A DNA stretch of 64,000 nt from Amphiura filiformis (GCF_039555335.1 NC_092642.1:23727262-23791261); one strand, 5' to 3'. Positions 29,100-50,422 are shown, counted from the stretch's first letter. The notes: generated by a model not told the origin, from the sequence alone. Program-made: numbers and translations.

Positions 29100-29645
29100 A
29101 ATTGAAGCATTTTGAAAACTTGACCTTTGACCCCTGTATTGCCCCTTAATGACCTTAAATGAATTTTAAAATATTTGCAACATGTTTAGAATGTCAAAAG
29201 AATCATTTCGTTTAAATTTCGGCTCAATCGGAGTATTTTGCAAAACTTGACCTTTGACCCATTTATGACCCCGTAATGACCTTAATTGAATCTTAAAATG
29301 TTTTTAAAATGTTTAGCATGTCATAAGGATCATTGCATATAAATTTCAGCTCAATTGGAGCATTTTGATAAACTTGACCTTTGACCCCTTTATGACCCCT
29401 TAATGACCTTAAATGAATTTTAAAATATTTGCAACATGTTCAGAATGTCATAAGGGTCATTGCGTTTAAATATCAGCTCAATTGGAGCATTTTGAACAAC
29501 TTGACCTTTGACCCCTTCAGGACCCCTTAATGACCTTAACTAAATTTAAAAATGTTTAGACTGCCATAAGGATCATTGCATTTAAATTTAAGCTCAATCG
29601 GAGCATTTTTGGTTGAAATGACCTTTTTTGACCCCTGGATGACCT
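29100..29645 (+). repeat. Tandem repeat, about 127 bp unit
   Basis: Four to five copies of a unit containing AACTTGACCTTTGACCCC, CCTTAATGACCTTAA and AGCTCAATCGGAGCATTTT. Spacing between the TTGACC words is 127-128 bases. Confidence 0.85.
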
Positions 29646-30245
29646 CTGACGTTTGGAAATATTTTAATTATATTCTTTTTTTTTTCTCTTTCATATGACA
29701 CCACTCATGGGGTCATACCTTCGTGGCATTTAGAGATATGTCCATTTCAGACCAAATGGTTAGTTAGGGACCTAGTAACCTAGTAACATATGCAGTTATA
29801 GGCTGATCCATTTCATGGTTCAGCAAAAAATCAAATTTTGGTATTCTTAATTTCATGGTATTTGACCTTGGGACTGAGTGGGCTTTCAAGCCATGAAAGT
29901 ACTTAAATTAAAAAGAGGTTTATTTAATCAATAATTGACAGTTGAACTATGATAATCCCTATTCAATCCTGTGTAAAGCAGGAAACTAATTATCCAATTA
30001 CTCAGATTAGCAGTTCGGCAAAAATATCAAGGTATCATTTACAAAATTATCCATATCTTGAAAAGTATTGATGCTATGTAATTTTTGTATAATTTTGAAG
30101 CTTATTGTCCCATGGTTACACTTTTATTCAAATCATGAAATGTCAAATAATTATGTGACTTGTTCCTGGTTTTGTCAGAATGGGTCACATACAAACTATT
30201 GTTGTATGTATGACATACTTCGTATACCAAATACTGAAAATTATT

Positions 30246-30993
30246 ATACTACTGTCTGTTCAATTAGCTTAGATTCTTGAATTTTTAAGATATTTGAAAA
30301 AATAAAAACTTGTGGCCAAAGTCATGAAAGAAAAGTGTTAGCACAGCCTTAGACCTAACGTGATTTATACTTTTCAAATTCCAAAGTTCAATTTAAAACC
30401 CCATTTCTTTTAAATTTTGCCTCATTTTAGGCAGTTACTTGGGTCCACCGAAAGGGTTCGCGACCTTTTTACAAATCGAGTGGGACGGTCCATTCTCAAC
30501 TTAGGGCATAGACCCTATCCAATTTAGCAAAACAATCTGTCCACCAATCTGTCCTGCCATTTCAATTGTTATACCGTTCCGGTTATTGGATAGGTTCTAT
30601 AGGTGATGATGGTCCACCGGTTTTTGTTACACGAAATTATATGGCGCGATTACGTTTTATGCATAACATTATTCTGAGTGTTACTTTTCCCTAAACACTA
30701 GGATTTCGTTCTTCAACTTCACTTCAATGTAAATTGAGTTTTGTTTAATACCACCATTCCTTCCCAAGAATATCAGCATTCGCTTGACATTTTCAGATAC
30801 AGTGACTTTACAAGAATTGTTTTCTGTAACCTGATTATTTTAAATAATATTTTCTTGTACAAAAGTTCTTTTGTTTCACGTTTTTTTCAGTTTGTATTCA
30901 ACAAACAAAACGAAATAACAAATTGAAAATGAATGTGTAGTTTTATAATAGGCCTATACCTTCTCAGACCCATTCTCAGATCCATACGCACAA

Positions 30994-31056
<63 letters not shown>

Positions 31057-31495
31057 ATACGCAAGGAATGTATTTATATAAGCTGTGCCTAGAAAACCTT
31101 AGTTCATAAATAATAACGTATTGTTTCAACAGTAGGGTTTCAACACAAATTAGGCATACTGGCAAATATTTTGCTGACCAATACTTCCTGATGGGGATGG
31201 TCGAATAAATACTATCGCCGCGCATTGTAACATTCGTCACCATTGCTCTAAATGGATTGATTCAAAAAAGTTTATGGTACCCGACGTTCTCTACGGCTTT
31301 TTATAAAAATATCATGGGAAAAGACCAAAATTGAAAAGAAATGGGGTTTTAAATTGAACTTAAGAATTTGAAAAGTATAAATCATGTTAGGTCTATGGCT
31401 GTGCTAACACTTTTCTTTGATGACTTTGACCACCATTTTTTATTTTTTCAAATATCTTATAAATTCAAGAATCTAAGCTAATTGAACAGACAGTA
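30246..31495. repeat. 1.25 kb foldback element
   Basis: Left arm about 30246-30420, right arm about 31325-31495: CTGTCTGTTCAATTAGCTTA at the left end is answered by TAAGCTAATTGAACAGACAG at the right, and GTGTTAGCACAGCC by GGCTGTGCTAACAC. The loop contains the AAAT microsatellite. Confidence 0.85.
30992..31060. repeat. (AAAT)n microsatellite
   Basis: About 17 tandem AAAT units. Explains the LFIY-repeat frame on the minus strand. Confidence 0.95.
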
Positions 31496-31529
31496 GTTCT
31501 CTGGGTTAATAGGATGAACAAATTTTAAT

Positions 31530-31915
31530 CTTTCCCCAGAGTAGGCCAGTGCACATAAACGTTGAAAAAAACACACCAGTGCATCCGGCCGGATTCGAAC
31601 CGGCGACCTTCGTATTACTAGCACAACGCTCAGAACTGCATATTTATAACAAATACACGAAGTCACATAAGTATGAAAATTATTATACTTAGTTCTCTGG
31701 GTTAATAGGATGAACAAATGTTAATCTTTCCCCAGAGTAGGCCAGTGCACATAAACGTTGAAAACAAAACCCCAGTGCATCCGGCTGGATTAGAACCGGC
31801 GACCTTCGTATTAGAGAGTCGTGCTAGTAATACAAAGGTCGCCGGTTTGAATCCGGCCGGATGCACTGTTTTTTTGGGGTTTTTTTTTTTTCAACGTTTA
31901 TGTGCACTGGCCTAC
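31530..31915. mobile_element. tRNA-derived SINE copies, two in inverted arrangement
   Basis: GGTCGCCGGTTCGAATCCGG-type box B occurs on the minus strand near 31584-31605 and 31780-31803 and on the plus strand near 31838-31860. Flanks GCCAGTGCACATAAACGTTG and its complement close 31740-31915 into a palindrome. Confidence 0.7.
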
Positions 31916-33239
31916 TTATATATCTAAATCCTAATCCTTCAGTTAGTTCTAATTAACTGGCAATAAATGTCAAATTGTAAAATTTTTGCAATTTAAATAA
32001 GCTAACAGTTTGCTCATAATTTTAATATTAATATGTTATTTTTGATAATTGATTACAAAATAGATTATAAAATATGTTTTTCAAAAATTAAAATGCATAA
32101 ATTGAAATAAGTCTACTTGATTATCATCATACCATATGAAAAATACCATGCTTTTGACCCTTATTTCCAAAAATTTGACAAAATTTGTCTTTCATTGCCA
32201 GTTAGATTAGTTGGCAGTTAAAGGATTAGGATTTAGCCATATTTCATGTGGCAAAACAAGATATTTTTTAATAAAAAAAAAAGTGCTGTATTTTTCTGGA
32301 ATAGGGGAATAGTATGCCTACTTCCAATGAAGACGGGACACAGCGTCATCATCCCTATATCTTCGTGTCAAAAATTGCCGTGATAGTACGGCAAATCCTC
32401 TCGTTTTTCAACAGCTACGCATGGCGATTTTGTTCGAGATGGCCGAGCGACTCAGGCTAAGCATACCATTTACACGATATGAGATACCACAGAGTTTCTA
32501 TTCTACACGTTTTTACGATTTGCGCATGCTCAGTAACCCCATAAGATATTGCCATTACAAGAAAATTTGATATGTTGTCAGGTAAAACCCAGGTTTTGTT
32601 TTCAATACACTAACTGGAAATTCAATAGTCAATAAACTGGGTTTCTGTTGATCAATGGGCTACATTTTCGATCAGTGCTCCAAATAAGTTGAGCCCTTGG
32701 GCCAAAGCCAATGAAATTTATTGAATTTTGTCACTGAAGTCTGTCAGTAAGATGAGCTTGATACCAACTTCATTACCTGTTTTGAGTCTAAACACTTACA
32801 AAGTGTCACAAAATGTGAACCAGTGTGACATTAAAGCCATAATGTGTGATTTACTGCACAGCAACGCCCTCAATTTCTACTTTTTGCACCATTGTTTTGG
32901 CCATTGGATGACCCTGTGAAAGACTATAAGCCTGAAGTGCTTTAATTACAATAAAATTTAACATTTGTAATAAACCGGGTATCCCTGGTTTTATTCTGAG
33001 CTCACTGATCGAGTGATGAATAAATACATTGCCTGCTTGTGTATATTGGATCATTGAATAAGTGACGTATCATATAAACTGTATGCATATCGCTATTCGT
33101 AGTACGTCTTGTTTGTACAACCAATCAGCTGCGTGTAGTTCCGCCAATAATCATGACAAGGCGGTTCTCGAACCACGAGTCGCGCCTGCTTTCACATCTG
33201 CCTGCTTTCGCGATTACTTTTGGTAGAAGTAAATGAACC

Positions 33240-33600
33240 TGCAACAACCCACTGAACCCAGTGACCCCGAAATCACCTTCCAAAAATGTTGGCTCTATAT
33301 GTTGACTATACCCACAAAGTTTCATGCCCATACAATAGTTTTTAGACCTCAGATGACCCCTGGGTGAACTCGGATGACCCTGAACTGACCTAAAAATTTG
33401 ACTCTAAAGTTTCGTGCCCATACAACAGTTTTAGTAATTTGACTTCAGATGACCCATGGGTGACCCCGGATGACCTTCCAAAAATTTGGCTTTAAATGTT
33501 GACTGTACCCACCACGTTTCATGACCATACGAGTTTTTAGTAATACGACCTCAGATGACCCCTGGGTGAGATGACCCCAAAATCTAATCAGGTCGAGAAC
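33240..33600 (+). repeat. TGACCCCTGGGTGA satellite, block 1
   Basis: Three diverged units with CTCAGATGACCCCTGGGTGA and TGTTGACTGTACCCACC, the same satellite as at 40660-41840. Confidence 0.8.
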
Positions 33601-33637
33601 GTCTGGTCACGCTACTCCCCACCAAGTTAGGTCACTG

Positions 33638-34393
33638 TACCCATACCTGCCAACATTGTAAAAATCAAAATCTGTACAGGGTGCTTGCTGAAGCACACGC
33701 TCACCCGTGAACGGACACATGCTTGCCAACCTTTGGAACTAAGGTTGGTGTCTAATTAGAGTGAAGCGAGAAGCAAAACAAAACTTTGGAAAAAACAAGT
33801 TATAGACCATAAATTACTTGTTATTCAAGGTTGAAAAAAAATTAAAATTTTTTTTTTTTTAAATTAAATTTTTTTTAATTTTTAAAAAAAAAAATGTCAA
33901 AGTTTTTGGCAACTTTAGAGAACCACTGGAACTATTCTGAAGTGCTAAGATCATTCACAGGTAATTTGAAAAAAATTTGAAAAAAAAATTACAAAAAAAT
34001 TACAGTTTGTTATCCTTAATATGTTAAACCATTAACTAGTGTTTACCTCTTCATGTATCACATATTATAGATGCATTGGTTTTCCATGCATTTATAATAT
34101 GTGCTACATGAAGAGGTAAATATTGGTTAATGGTTTGCATATTAAAATAACAAACTGTAATTTGTTTGTAACTTTTTCCAATTTTTTAAAATTAACTGTG
34201 AATGATCCTTATGATCCTAGCACTTCAGAATAGGTCCAGTGGTACTCAAAAACTTTGAAAAAAATCTAAAAAAAAAAAAAAATCTAAATTTTTTTTTTTT
34301 TTTTTTTCAAAATCGGATTTTTCCGATTTTTGTGACCATTGACCTCAAAAATCGGAACGAATCCGATTAAATCGGAACGGTTGGCAGGTATGC
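33638..34393. repeat. Foldback element, CATACCTGCCAAC ends
   Basis: Ends CATACCTGCCAAC and GTTGGCAGGTATG; inner arms such as ACATGAAGAGGTAAA near 34105 and TTTACCTCTTCATGT near 34045. The interior has poly-A/T tracts. Confidence 0.8.
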
Positions 34394-35258
34394 TGTACCC
34401 CACCCCATACGGATCTCCAGATAATTTGTTCATACGGCATTTTGCTTGTTAATACCTTCTGCCTTACGTCGACTTGACGCATAAACTGTGTGTATATCGC
34501 TATTCATCTTCTACGTCTTGTTTGAATCCCATCAGCTGCGTGAAGCTCCCGATATAAATCATGATAATTATAATCGGCGAGCTAAATACACACATTGTAG
34601 ATGCTGGAATGAAATACCAATTTTCTTTGTTTTACCTCATTTGTTTGGCTCGGAATTATAAGGGGACAATGTGATCAGTAGCCATCAGTGGCAATTTTCA
34701 TTTAAATAGGAATCTTATTTTTTATGCAAATCACACATTGCTGTAACTTACCGATTTGAGCCAGAGAAAATGGTACTTCCTTCATGCATGCATGCAAGAC
34801 ATGCAGAGAAGGGCGATTCAGAGATACACAAGTTTTGATTATTTATCGGGCCAACATCATATTGTTGATTTTGGTGTAAAACTACATCATGAAGTTCAGA
34901 AAAATAACCAAAATACCTAATAGACTTCATACACAAAACTTCAAAACCTGGGTGCACCAACTAAATTGTTTATTAATTTCTTGAAATTTTGCACGATGTA
35001 TTTTTACACCAAAATCAACAATATTAGAGGTTGGCCAATTGAGTATTTCTGAATCGTCGTAATGCAGAAATAATTGAGGAATATACGGGATACAGCTTAT
35101 CATCCCTCAATGAAGTTTTCACACTAGACTAGATGAAGGAGTGACCGAGAAAACTGATGGGGCCCCATCAATTTCAAATGCAGTCTTTGATGAATTTCAA
35201 CAAAATGTCTTGCATAAAGATTTGTAGGTTGATTTTCCTTGGGCATCCCATTCATTAA

Positions 35259-35607
35259 GGGGGTACTACACCCCTGCCCAATTTTGTGCCTATTTTTGCA
35301 TTTTTCTCAAAAATTATAGCGCATTGGTAAAAAGTAAGATATGTATATTATTGGGGCAAGGACTACAACTACTGCACTGGACATTTTATTTCAGCACAGT
35401 CAACAGTTGTGGAGTCACAGTCAAAAATGAGGGAAAACCAATATTTGATCAATAAATCAATAGCTACTTGCCTTGAGTTGCTGAATTTTTAGTGCAGTAG
35501 TTGAAGTCCTTGCCCCTATAATATACATATCTTACTTGCCACCAATGCGCTATAATTTTTGAGAAAAATGCAAAATGTGCACAAAATTGGCTAGGGTGTA
35601 GTGCCCC
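35259..35607. mobile_element. TTAA-flanked foldback MITE
   Basis: GGGGGTACTACACCC at the left and GGGTGTAGTGCCCC at the right, bordered by TTAA on both sides. Arms of about 110 bases include ATTATAGCGCATTGGT and its complement. Confidence 0.85.
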
Positions 35608-35746
35608 TTAAGTTTACTAACACATTGAGCAAGAGTCAGCAATCAATGTTTTTCCAAAATGTGCTCAGGCCTATTTTTGGGAAATATTGAAATGCTACTT
35701 GTCAAGCTTGAAATTTTTCTCCTACCTCCAAAATTAAACTTCTTAA

Positions 35747-36843
35747 GGGCAGAGTAATGGGAGAGAACATGGACCTTTTCGAGCATCATTATTTCTGAAT
35801 TGTATCTCCAAAGTATATAAAACTATACATTTTTGGAAAGGAAATGAGTCAAGGAATCCCATGGTGACGTCAGATTTTTTCAAAAATCTCGAGTTTTTGA
35901 TAAAATCACAAAAAATCACTTTTTTACCCTAATGTTTTTGTGACAACGTAAAAAAAAATCAGTTCGGAGTAAAAAAAAATCAGTTAGCTTTTAATGAAGA
36001 AGAGACATGAACTTAGGGAAGGTTTTTTATTTTTTTTTTTTTTTTTCTCTTTTTTTGAAATATTGAAATATACATATTAAAAAAGCAATTTTTTCATTCT
36101 ATTCAGCTAAAAATTGCACATAATTGTGTATATTTTTGTTTAAAACAAATATTTTGAAAAAATGAGAAAACCTTCCCTAGACTTTGATGTACTCTAAACG
36201 ATAGTGCAAAAGTTTACCTTTTGCTTGCATATTTTTCGAGTTATCTTGTCACAAAAATCGTGCAATATTGTCAAAAGTGAACTATGAGAAATCGACGTTT
36301 TAGTAAAAAATGTCAAAATTATGCACAAAATGTCCTTATATTTTAAAACGGCAAGACTTTCACGCTTGTAAAAGCTGTACCTGGTGCATGTTCTTAATAT
36401 GCATCTTTTTGCAACAATGAATTTATAATGTCTGCTTTTAGTGCACCAAAATTCAAAATAATTAAAAAATCTAAGTGGCATTTTGACTGCAAATTTGTGT
36501 TTTGTTTACACCGCATTTGCGGCGTTAAACATACCGAATGCGCCTTGACTGCGTTGGACATACGCCAGAGAGTTGCGCACGCTGACGCTTGAATCGCTGC
36601 AGAATCACAATATTTACGCATTCGCGCATTTCTGACTCATTATTTCCGCCAATTTACTAAGCTGTCTTGAGCCATGTGACTTTTTAGAGTTGAAAAGAGT
36701 GAAATAAATCAAGCAAAAATACGTGTAAATATTAACAAGTTGTATTTTATCAGTTTCAAGTGAAAGAATACATCTTAGTGTTGATAAATATCAAGAAATC
36801 TCAAATTCGGGCGTGGACGAATGTGTCTTCCATTACTCTGGCC
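35747..36843. mobile_element. 1.1 kb TTAA-flanked element
   Basis: Short inverted ends GGGCAGAGTAATGG and CCATTACTCTGGCC, bordered by TTAA at 35743 and 36844. Two minus-strand frames inside have no recognisable domain. Confidence 0.65.
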
Positions 36844-36847
36844 TTAA

Positions 36848-36997
36848 GGCTGCGATCACATAGAAGTATACCCTATACGTAATACGCTCATTCGATCAGG
36901 CCGAGTTCACATAGGAGTTTATTATGTGAACTCAGCCTGATTGAATGAGCGTATATTACGTATAGCGACTACCATATACTTCTATGTGATCGCAGCC
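36848..36997. repeat. Foldback element abutting the previous one
   Basis: GGCTGCGATCACATAGAAGT and its complement ACTTCTATGTGATCGCAGCC enclose second arms TAATACGCTCATTCGATCAG and its diverged complement. Confidence 0.85.
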
Positions 36998-37594
36998 GAA
37001 AGGTCATTAAATGGGTGGCCCATTTAAGTATTAGGTTTTTTTACCTCACATGGAGACCTATCACCAAAATAACCAGATTCCAAGTTTTGAGCTCAACTGC
37101 ACCAGCAGTTTGGATATTACCAGCAAAAAACATGTGCATCACAATGGAGCATAGACAGTATATGTTGTGGACCACCATGGGGATGAAGACATCACATCTA
37201 AACAAAACATTCTTTTGGTGTCACAATCTGTATTTTGGTGGGGTGAGGATAAGGTTGTCGATCAGTTCAAGATGGGTGACCCAATCCACAGTCTCACCCC
37301 CCCACTTTATTCTATCAAAATAGAGATTTTGGCATCGGAAGAAAGCTCATATTTTTCTCATAATCCTGTTGAAATATTAAGCCCAAAATATAGTCTGTTT
37401 AGATGTTACGAATGAAAAAGTGATAACCTCACAGTCATCCCCAATTGTGGTATACCACACATACCGTTCTATGGGCAGTAATTTGTGAAACATATTTTTA
37501 CTTCCAAAAACCTCTGGCGCAACTATTATTTGATACAGGAACTCAATATGAGGTACAAAACACAAAAATCTGATCACCTACCTTTTAAGGGCTT

Positions 37595-38225
37595 GGATAG
37601 CGATGTTTTCACATGTTTTTTGTAGGACCTGAGTTATGTCCTTCTGATAGCAAATAATTTTGATTTTTTTTTAAACTTGCGATATAAAACATATTTTATG
37701 ACAAATGATAACAAAATTGATAGTTTTGAAATTTAAGTCCTCAAAGTAAATTGTATTATGTACTTAAAGTGTATGTAGCTGGGATGAAAAGCCATCCATC
37801 ATATGAAAATGTTGAACTTTCGTATAGAGGTTGTGCAAATGACGTATCATACCGTAAATATGGCGGACTACTCAAATGCATTCAACAAAAGCATGATTGC
37901 AGTACCACAACAGTTCGTCTCACACACACAACAAATGCACTACGATCAAATAGGTTGATGACAACATTTGATTGAATGGACTGCACTGCGCCATGATTAC
38001 GGTGAAGGACACCAGTTCAAATTCTTTGTTTGGAGCCAATTGATAAAAGCATGCAGGGCTTCCATTGAAGATATACATTTTTTTTCCCAAAACAAAAAAT
38101 TAGGTCTTTTGCAGAAAAAAATGTATATATCTTCAATATGAAAGATCAAAATTTTCAATTGATGGTCAGCTTTTCATCCCAGCTGCATAAACTTTAAGTA
38201 CATATCATAAGATTTATAAAGTGAT
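37595..38225. repeat. Foldback family F1, copy 2
   Basis: Shares AAGTGTATGTAGCTGGGATG and GATCAAAATTTTCAATTGAT with 3713-4335. About 200 bases in the loop (37830-38050) are unlike the other copies, probably a later insertion. Confidence 0.7.
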
Positions 38226-38568
38226 CCATGATTGCAGGTCTAAACCATTTTTCGCCCTGATGTGACAGTGACGTCAACACATTGAGGCAGCTATTTTGAG
38301 CATCTATGCGGCGTCTTTAAGTGTATACCAGCGTTTTAAGCGAACGCTAGAGGTTTAAAGCTGCGTCCAATAAATTGACGTCATGCCACATCCTGGTGAA
38401 AAATGGTATAATACTAATTAATACATGGCTTATACCGCCATATATATTTTGACACATCAAGCAATGTAAAGCTCCACTTTGCAAAAGCACCTTTCAATTT
38501 CCATTTCGTTCAACACAATATAAAAAAGAGTACAAAACAACAGCTGATTTCCCAAGTTGTGATATTTC

Positions 38569-38574
38569 TTTATT
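38569..38574 (-). terminator. RPS14 polyadenylation signal
   Basis: AATAAA on the minus strand, about 130 bases after the RPS14 stop, fitting a short ribosomal-protein 3' UTR. Confidence 0.65.
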
Positions 38575-38701
38575 TGTCACATCTTGTTTTCAGATTTAGC
38601 TTATCACATCTTTTGTCTTCTATGAGAGTCTGTACAATTTACTAACAGAAACATTGCCTTTGGTGAGTACGGAGCGAGTTCTGAGAATTTCAACCACTGG
38701 T

Positions 38702-46139
<7,438 letters not shown>

Positions 46140-49100
46140 TCTGCAAATGAAAGAAAGCAAATTGTTATGACACATAAATCTGAGTGAGGGCCGAAGAAAG
46201 TTATTATATTTCTAACTTGATTTTTAAAACCAAGGGGTTGTTAACATTTCTAGGGTGATTTGTGGGTATTAAAAGTGATATATATTTTTTTGCTTCCTGT
46301 ATAAAAATTCATTTTTCCCATAGCAATTACATTTAGTACGACGTCCATTGAGTGACCTCGGCGATTTATTAGCTATGATGGCGCCCTTCACATTTTTAAA
46401 TTTTTTAAATTTTACTGTCGCAAATTTTATAATGCACCAAGGCACAAACACAGTGAATTCCTTTCAAAATCGGAAGACCTGTTACAAAACTGCTTACCTA
46501 TATTGTGAAATATCATTCCAATGCTTGTCTTAAATGTATTCAGGAGGAATTTCGAGATGATTATATCGGAAAAAATCGCCGTGTTTTGGCTGCAAGTCAT
46601 GTCATGAAATCACTAAAATCTGGATGTTCGTATGCGTTAATAATTTTTTTTAAATATTTCCGTATTTGCTCAAAAATTTGAAGTAAATCCAGAGGTAGCC
46701 ACTGTCATAATAAACACTATAATGAAGTTTCCAAGTACTCTCCAGGGATAAGACAGCCATAAATCATATCAACGCATGCGAAGATTAAGCAGTGCAAAAT
46801 TGAAACCCGTGCGCCAGACGGAGATTCATGAAGTTTGAGTTGCGGCTAAGCCTCTATGGCCTGTGTCACGCCTCCCCATCTTAAATGTTCCAATAAATTC
46901 AAATTCTCACTTACGTTCATAAAGAAATGATAGAATTAAATATTTTTACATGAAAAATATTTATTTTTTATTTTACCTATCAAAATCATTGTTTATTTCA
47001 CATTTTCGTAAATAACTTAAAACAGTCAAATCAGCGAGGTCGTATACGTCACGAGGAATCCCGATTCGGGATTCTCAAACTATGTAAATAAACAAAACGT
47101 ATCCCGAGCAGAAATGTTAGATTTGAAGTATTTATTTATTATGAAGAGACTTCTAAATTACAGTTTAGTGAATTTCCCGCTAATGCTGTTTTCAATATCC
47201 GCGAAATTAAAATTCCTCGCTTTCACTATTAACTCAAATATGACTATCAGATGACATTCACAGGTACGGATGCTGAACAGGCTTTGATGAGTAGCAGCAT
47301 TTAGTAGAAGTGATAATAGGCCTATCATGCCAAAAGCCCCTTCATAACGAGTACCCACTATTTCTATGAAGGACAGATATGAACCCACTTGGGGAATAGC
47401 TGGGAGGGAAGCATATTGGACTCGGGGGGGGGGGGATGGTACTTGATGAACCCGGGCAAGTAATGATATAAAATTGGATCGATTGAGCCCATATCTATTG
47501 GTAGAGCTAATGGTCGAGTACAATATTTTAAAAATCATAGCAAGACCAATAAATATTGGGCGTAAAGCATCTAATTTTATCATTATTATGTTTTGGCTCC
47601 GATATTTTCACACACTTGGATTCATCAAAACATAATGAGTCCGATCGGATCCTAAAATTTGGTGGCCTTTTTTTACAGTGATTTTGAATTTGGATGATCA
47701 ACATGTCATTATACTTTTGCTGGATACAGACTCGCTGGACTCGGTTGTACTATAGTTTTGGGACTCTGCACCGACTTGGACTGGATTGCAGATACAAGAA
47801 TACACAATGAGATTGAGATGGACTCTGTGGCACCGTCTTATAGGGGCGTGGCATGCCCCTGCTCATGGGAATCAAAATTTGACAAATTCTATTTAAAAAA
47901 TAGTGCCCCCCTCAATCATATCCAGCGAGTCCCAAGGCCTGGAATGAGCCCTCACCAAAAAAAAATTTGATGACTCACTTTTGGTTCATACATAGGTTAA
48001 AAAAGTCCCGTCCTCAAAGCGCCCATGCAAATTTTGTTTTTCTTAGCACGTCCATTTCGGTTGAAATGACAAAATAATTTTTTGTTTCCTTTTTTTTTTA
48101 GTTTTTTGCCGTTTTTCTTTGTGTAAAAGAACCTAAATTTTATGCTGTGTACTTTTAAGTAAAAAAGAACACTAGCAAATGACATATTAATTAATTCAAA
48201 TTTTTTTTAAATCTTTAAAAAAATCTTAAAAAACAACCGCATTCGTGTTTGGAACTGCCAATTGCTTTGAGACATAGCTTTTTTTTTTATAGTTTAGCCT
48301 CATCAGGACATTTGCTGGATCGAATTACATCTCCTGCTCTTGGTCAATCACAACTACAGCTAACAAAACACACATTGGTTCAAATATTTTCTAATCACAT
48401 TTTATTTTGTATCAAACAGAAATTTGTCACAAATTTCTTAACAACTATATGAGTTCTTCACAGCCATTTTATTTACCACAACATGGGTCAGTCACCTACA
48501 TTAAACATTACACTTATCACTTAAAATTCACTCTATCATGACAGTTTATGTCATTTGAATTCAAGTAGCACATTTTCAAAAATACAAATGTATTTTGGGT
48601 TTTAGCATGTCTCCATTTGATGACTAATACCATTCCAATTCTTTGAGGTAATTGTATCATTCATATCAATGGTTCATGCTCTTGACCACCCGCTATGCCA
48701 GGGACATGTTCTTATACATTTACATTTCACTTTGTATTAACAATACATTACAATTCTTTGCATTTGCATAATACACAAGCCATTCACCATTTTAATACCA
48801 CCATGCACCACATTGTAAACAAACAGTCTGTACGACATAACAGCACAAATTCAAGTACCATTACTGAAGATGACGGTATCATAAATCGTCATATCATCTA
48901 CAAGCCATTCACCATTTTTCATACCACCATGCACCATTATGCACCACATTGTATCAACAAAAGTTTGTACTACAAAAAAGCACAAATTCAAGTACCATAT
49001 CTGAAGATAAGGGTTACACAAGTCATCATTATTTATGTAACAATACATTTCAATTCTTTAGATTGCATACACATGCCATTTAATACCACAATTATGCACC

Positions 49101-49165
49101 ACATATAAAACAAACACTTTTTCTGAAATGAGTCTTCATTGTCATACCCTCCATGTACACCTATC
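46140..49165. other. Upstream of RPS14: no supported coding gene
   Basis: Should contain the RPS14 promoter and non-coding first exon. Possible minus-strand donors are at about 46493-46498 (GTAAGC) and 46910-46915 (GTAAGT). A 141-residue minus frame (47158-47583) has no recognisable domain. I see no clear TATA box or pyrimidine-start motif. Confidence 0.4.
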
Positions 49166-49169
49166 CAAT

Positions 49170-49372
49170 TCACATTTTTTTAAATCCCATAAGCCTTTGC
49201 ATGTAGACCTGAGATGTGGTCCTTTGACACCACGCCAATGTGTACATCATTTAGCGAACATCGTTACTGTGCATTTGAAAGCCATGAAGTGCGCAGTAAC
49301 AATGTGTACATCGGCATGACAACATCAGAGGTCTACCCACAAAGGCTTATGGTATTTCCCGAAAGGTGAATT
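49170..49372. mobile_element. MITE family M3, copy 2
   Basis: AAATCCCATAAGCCTTTGCA at the left and AAAGGCTTATGG near the right end, with GTACATCATTTAGCGAACAT shared with copy 1 (38876). Confidence 0.8.
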
Positions 49373-49429
49373 GTGTCTTACCCCTCTCCATTTCTATATT
49401 ACCCTTCTCCATTTCTATCTTCCAATCCA

Positions 49430-49865
49430 TTTCCATTGATTACTGTCTTACCATCCCTCCCCATTCCTGTCGCATTCATCCCTGTCGCACCATCCCTACC
49501 CATCCCTGTCGCACCATCCCTACCCATTCCTGTCACACCATCCCTCCCCATTCCTATCGTACCATCCCTGTCGTACCATCCCTACCCATTCCTGTCACAC
49601 CATCCCTCCCCATTCCTGTCGTTCCATCCCTGTCGTACCATCCCTACCCATTCCTGTCACACCATCCCTCCCCATTCCTGTCGTACCCTCCCTGTCGTAC
49701 CATCCCTACCCATTCCTGTCACACCATCCCTCCCCATTCCTGTTGCAGCATCCCTCCCCATTCGTCGTACCATTCCTCACTATTTTCCTGTCTTACCATC
49801 CCTACCCATTGATCCCCTCTAGTCTTACCATTCCTTCCCATTCCTGTTTTACCATCCCACCCCTC
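49430..49865 (+). repeat. Pyrimidine-rich minisatellite
   Basis: About 17 units of roughly 25 bases of the form CCATTCCTGTCGTACCATC / CCTACC. Accounts for the Pro/Ser/Thr/His-rich frames here; they are not genes. Confidence 0.95.
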
Positions 49866-50422
49866 TCCATTTCTAAATTACTCCTTGCTCTCATTTAGAT
49901 ATTTAGGGATTTGTAATTTGATGAAACCACAATTTGGTGTAAACATTGTATTGTATTCCAGCACTTCAAATTGATTTAAAAAATTCTTATATGGAATGGA
50001 TTTTGGATTCTGAAATTTAAAAAATGCATTTGCCTAAAGAAATTAGCTATATACATGTATAATAAGGTATTAAATTAATTTTGTTTAATGAATTTCTGAA
50101 ATAAATCAAACCAAAAATTGAGAGCTTTCAAATCATATAACTTAATTTGGCACGTATGATTCTTTATGATTTGTTAGTGTAAATTATATATTAGTAATAA
50201 CAAGACTAATGTGCAAGTGAAATTAATTCTAATAATATATAAAACAATAGATCTGAAAAGTTTTTATACAGTGGAAACTTGTTAACACACTCTTAACCAA
50301 AATGTCTGATAACAGTGATTTTAGAGTCTCAAGTTTATAAATAAACTCATGATGCCACAAACTTAATTCATTAGCCCCAGCAATTTCGTGTTAACAAGTT
50401 TCCTGTATTTTGCAACATAAAT

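Noticed and set aside
29100..29645. Regularly spaced repeat considered as a CRISPR array
   Set aside because: Units are contiguous 127-base tandem repeats without unique spacers, in a eukaryotic genome.
30887..31243. 118-residue minus frame with LFIY repeats
   Set aside because: Translation of the AAAT microsatellite.
32433..32465. GAGATGGCCGAGCGACTCAG, like a tRNA-Leu/Ser box A
   Set aside because: No box B at proper distance and no cloverleaf.
47158..47583. 141-residue minus frame
   Set aside because: No domain, no conserved motif and no splice context; length is within chance for this much DNA.
49366..49822. Two overlapping frames rich in Pro, Ser, Thr and His
   Set aside because: Open only because the pyrimidine minisatellite lacks stops; a period of about 25 bases, not a protein repeat.
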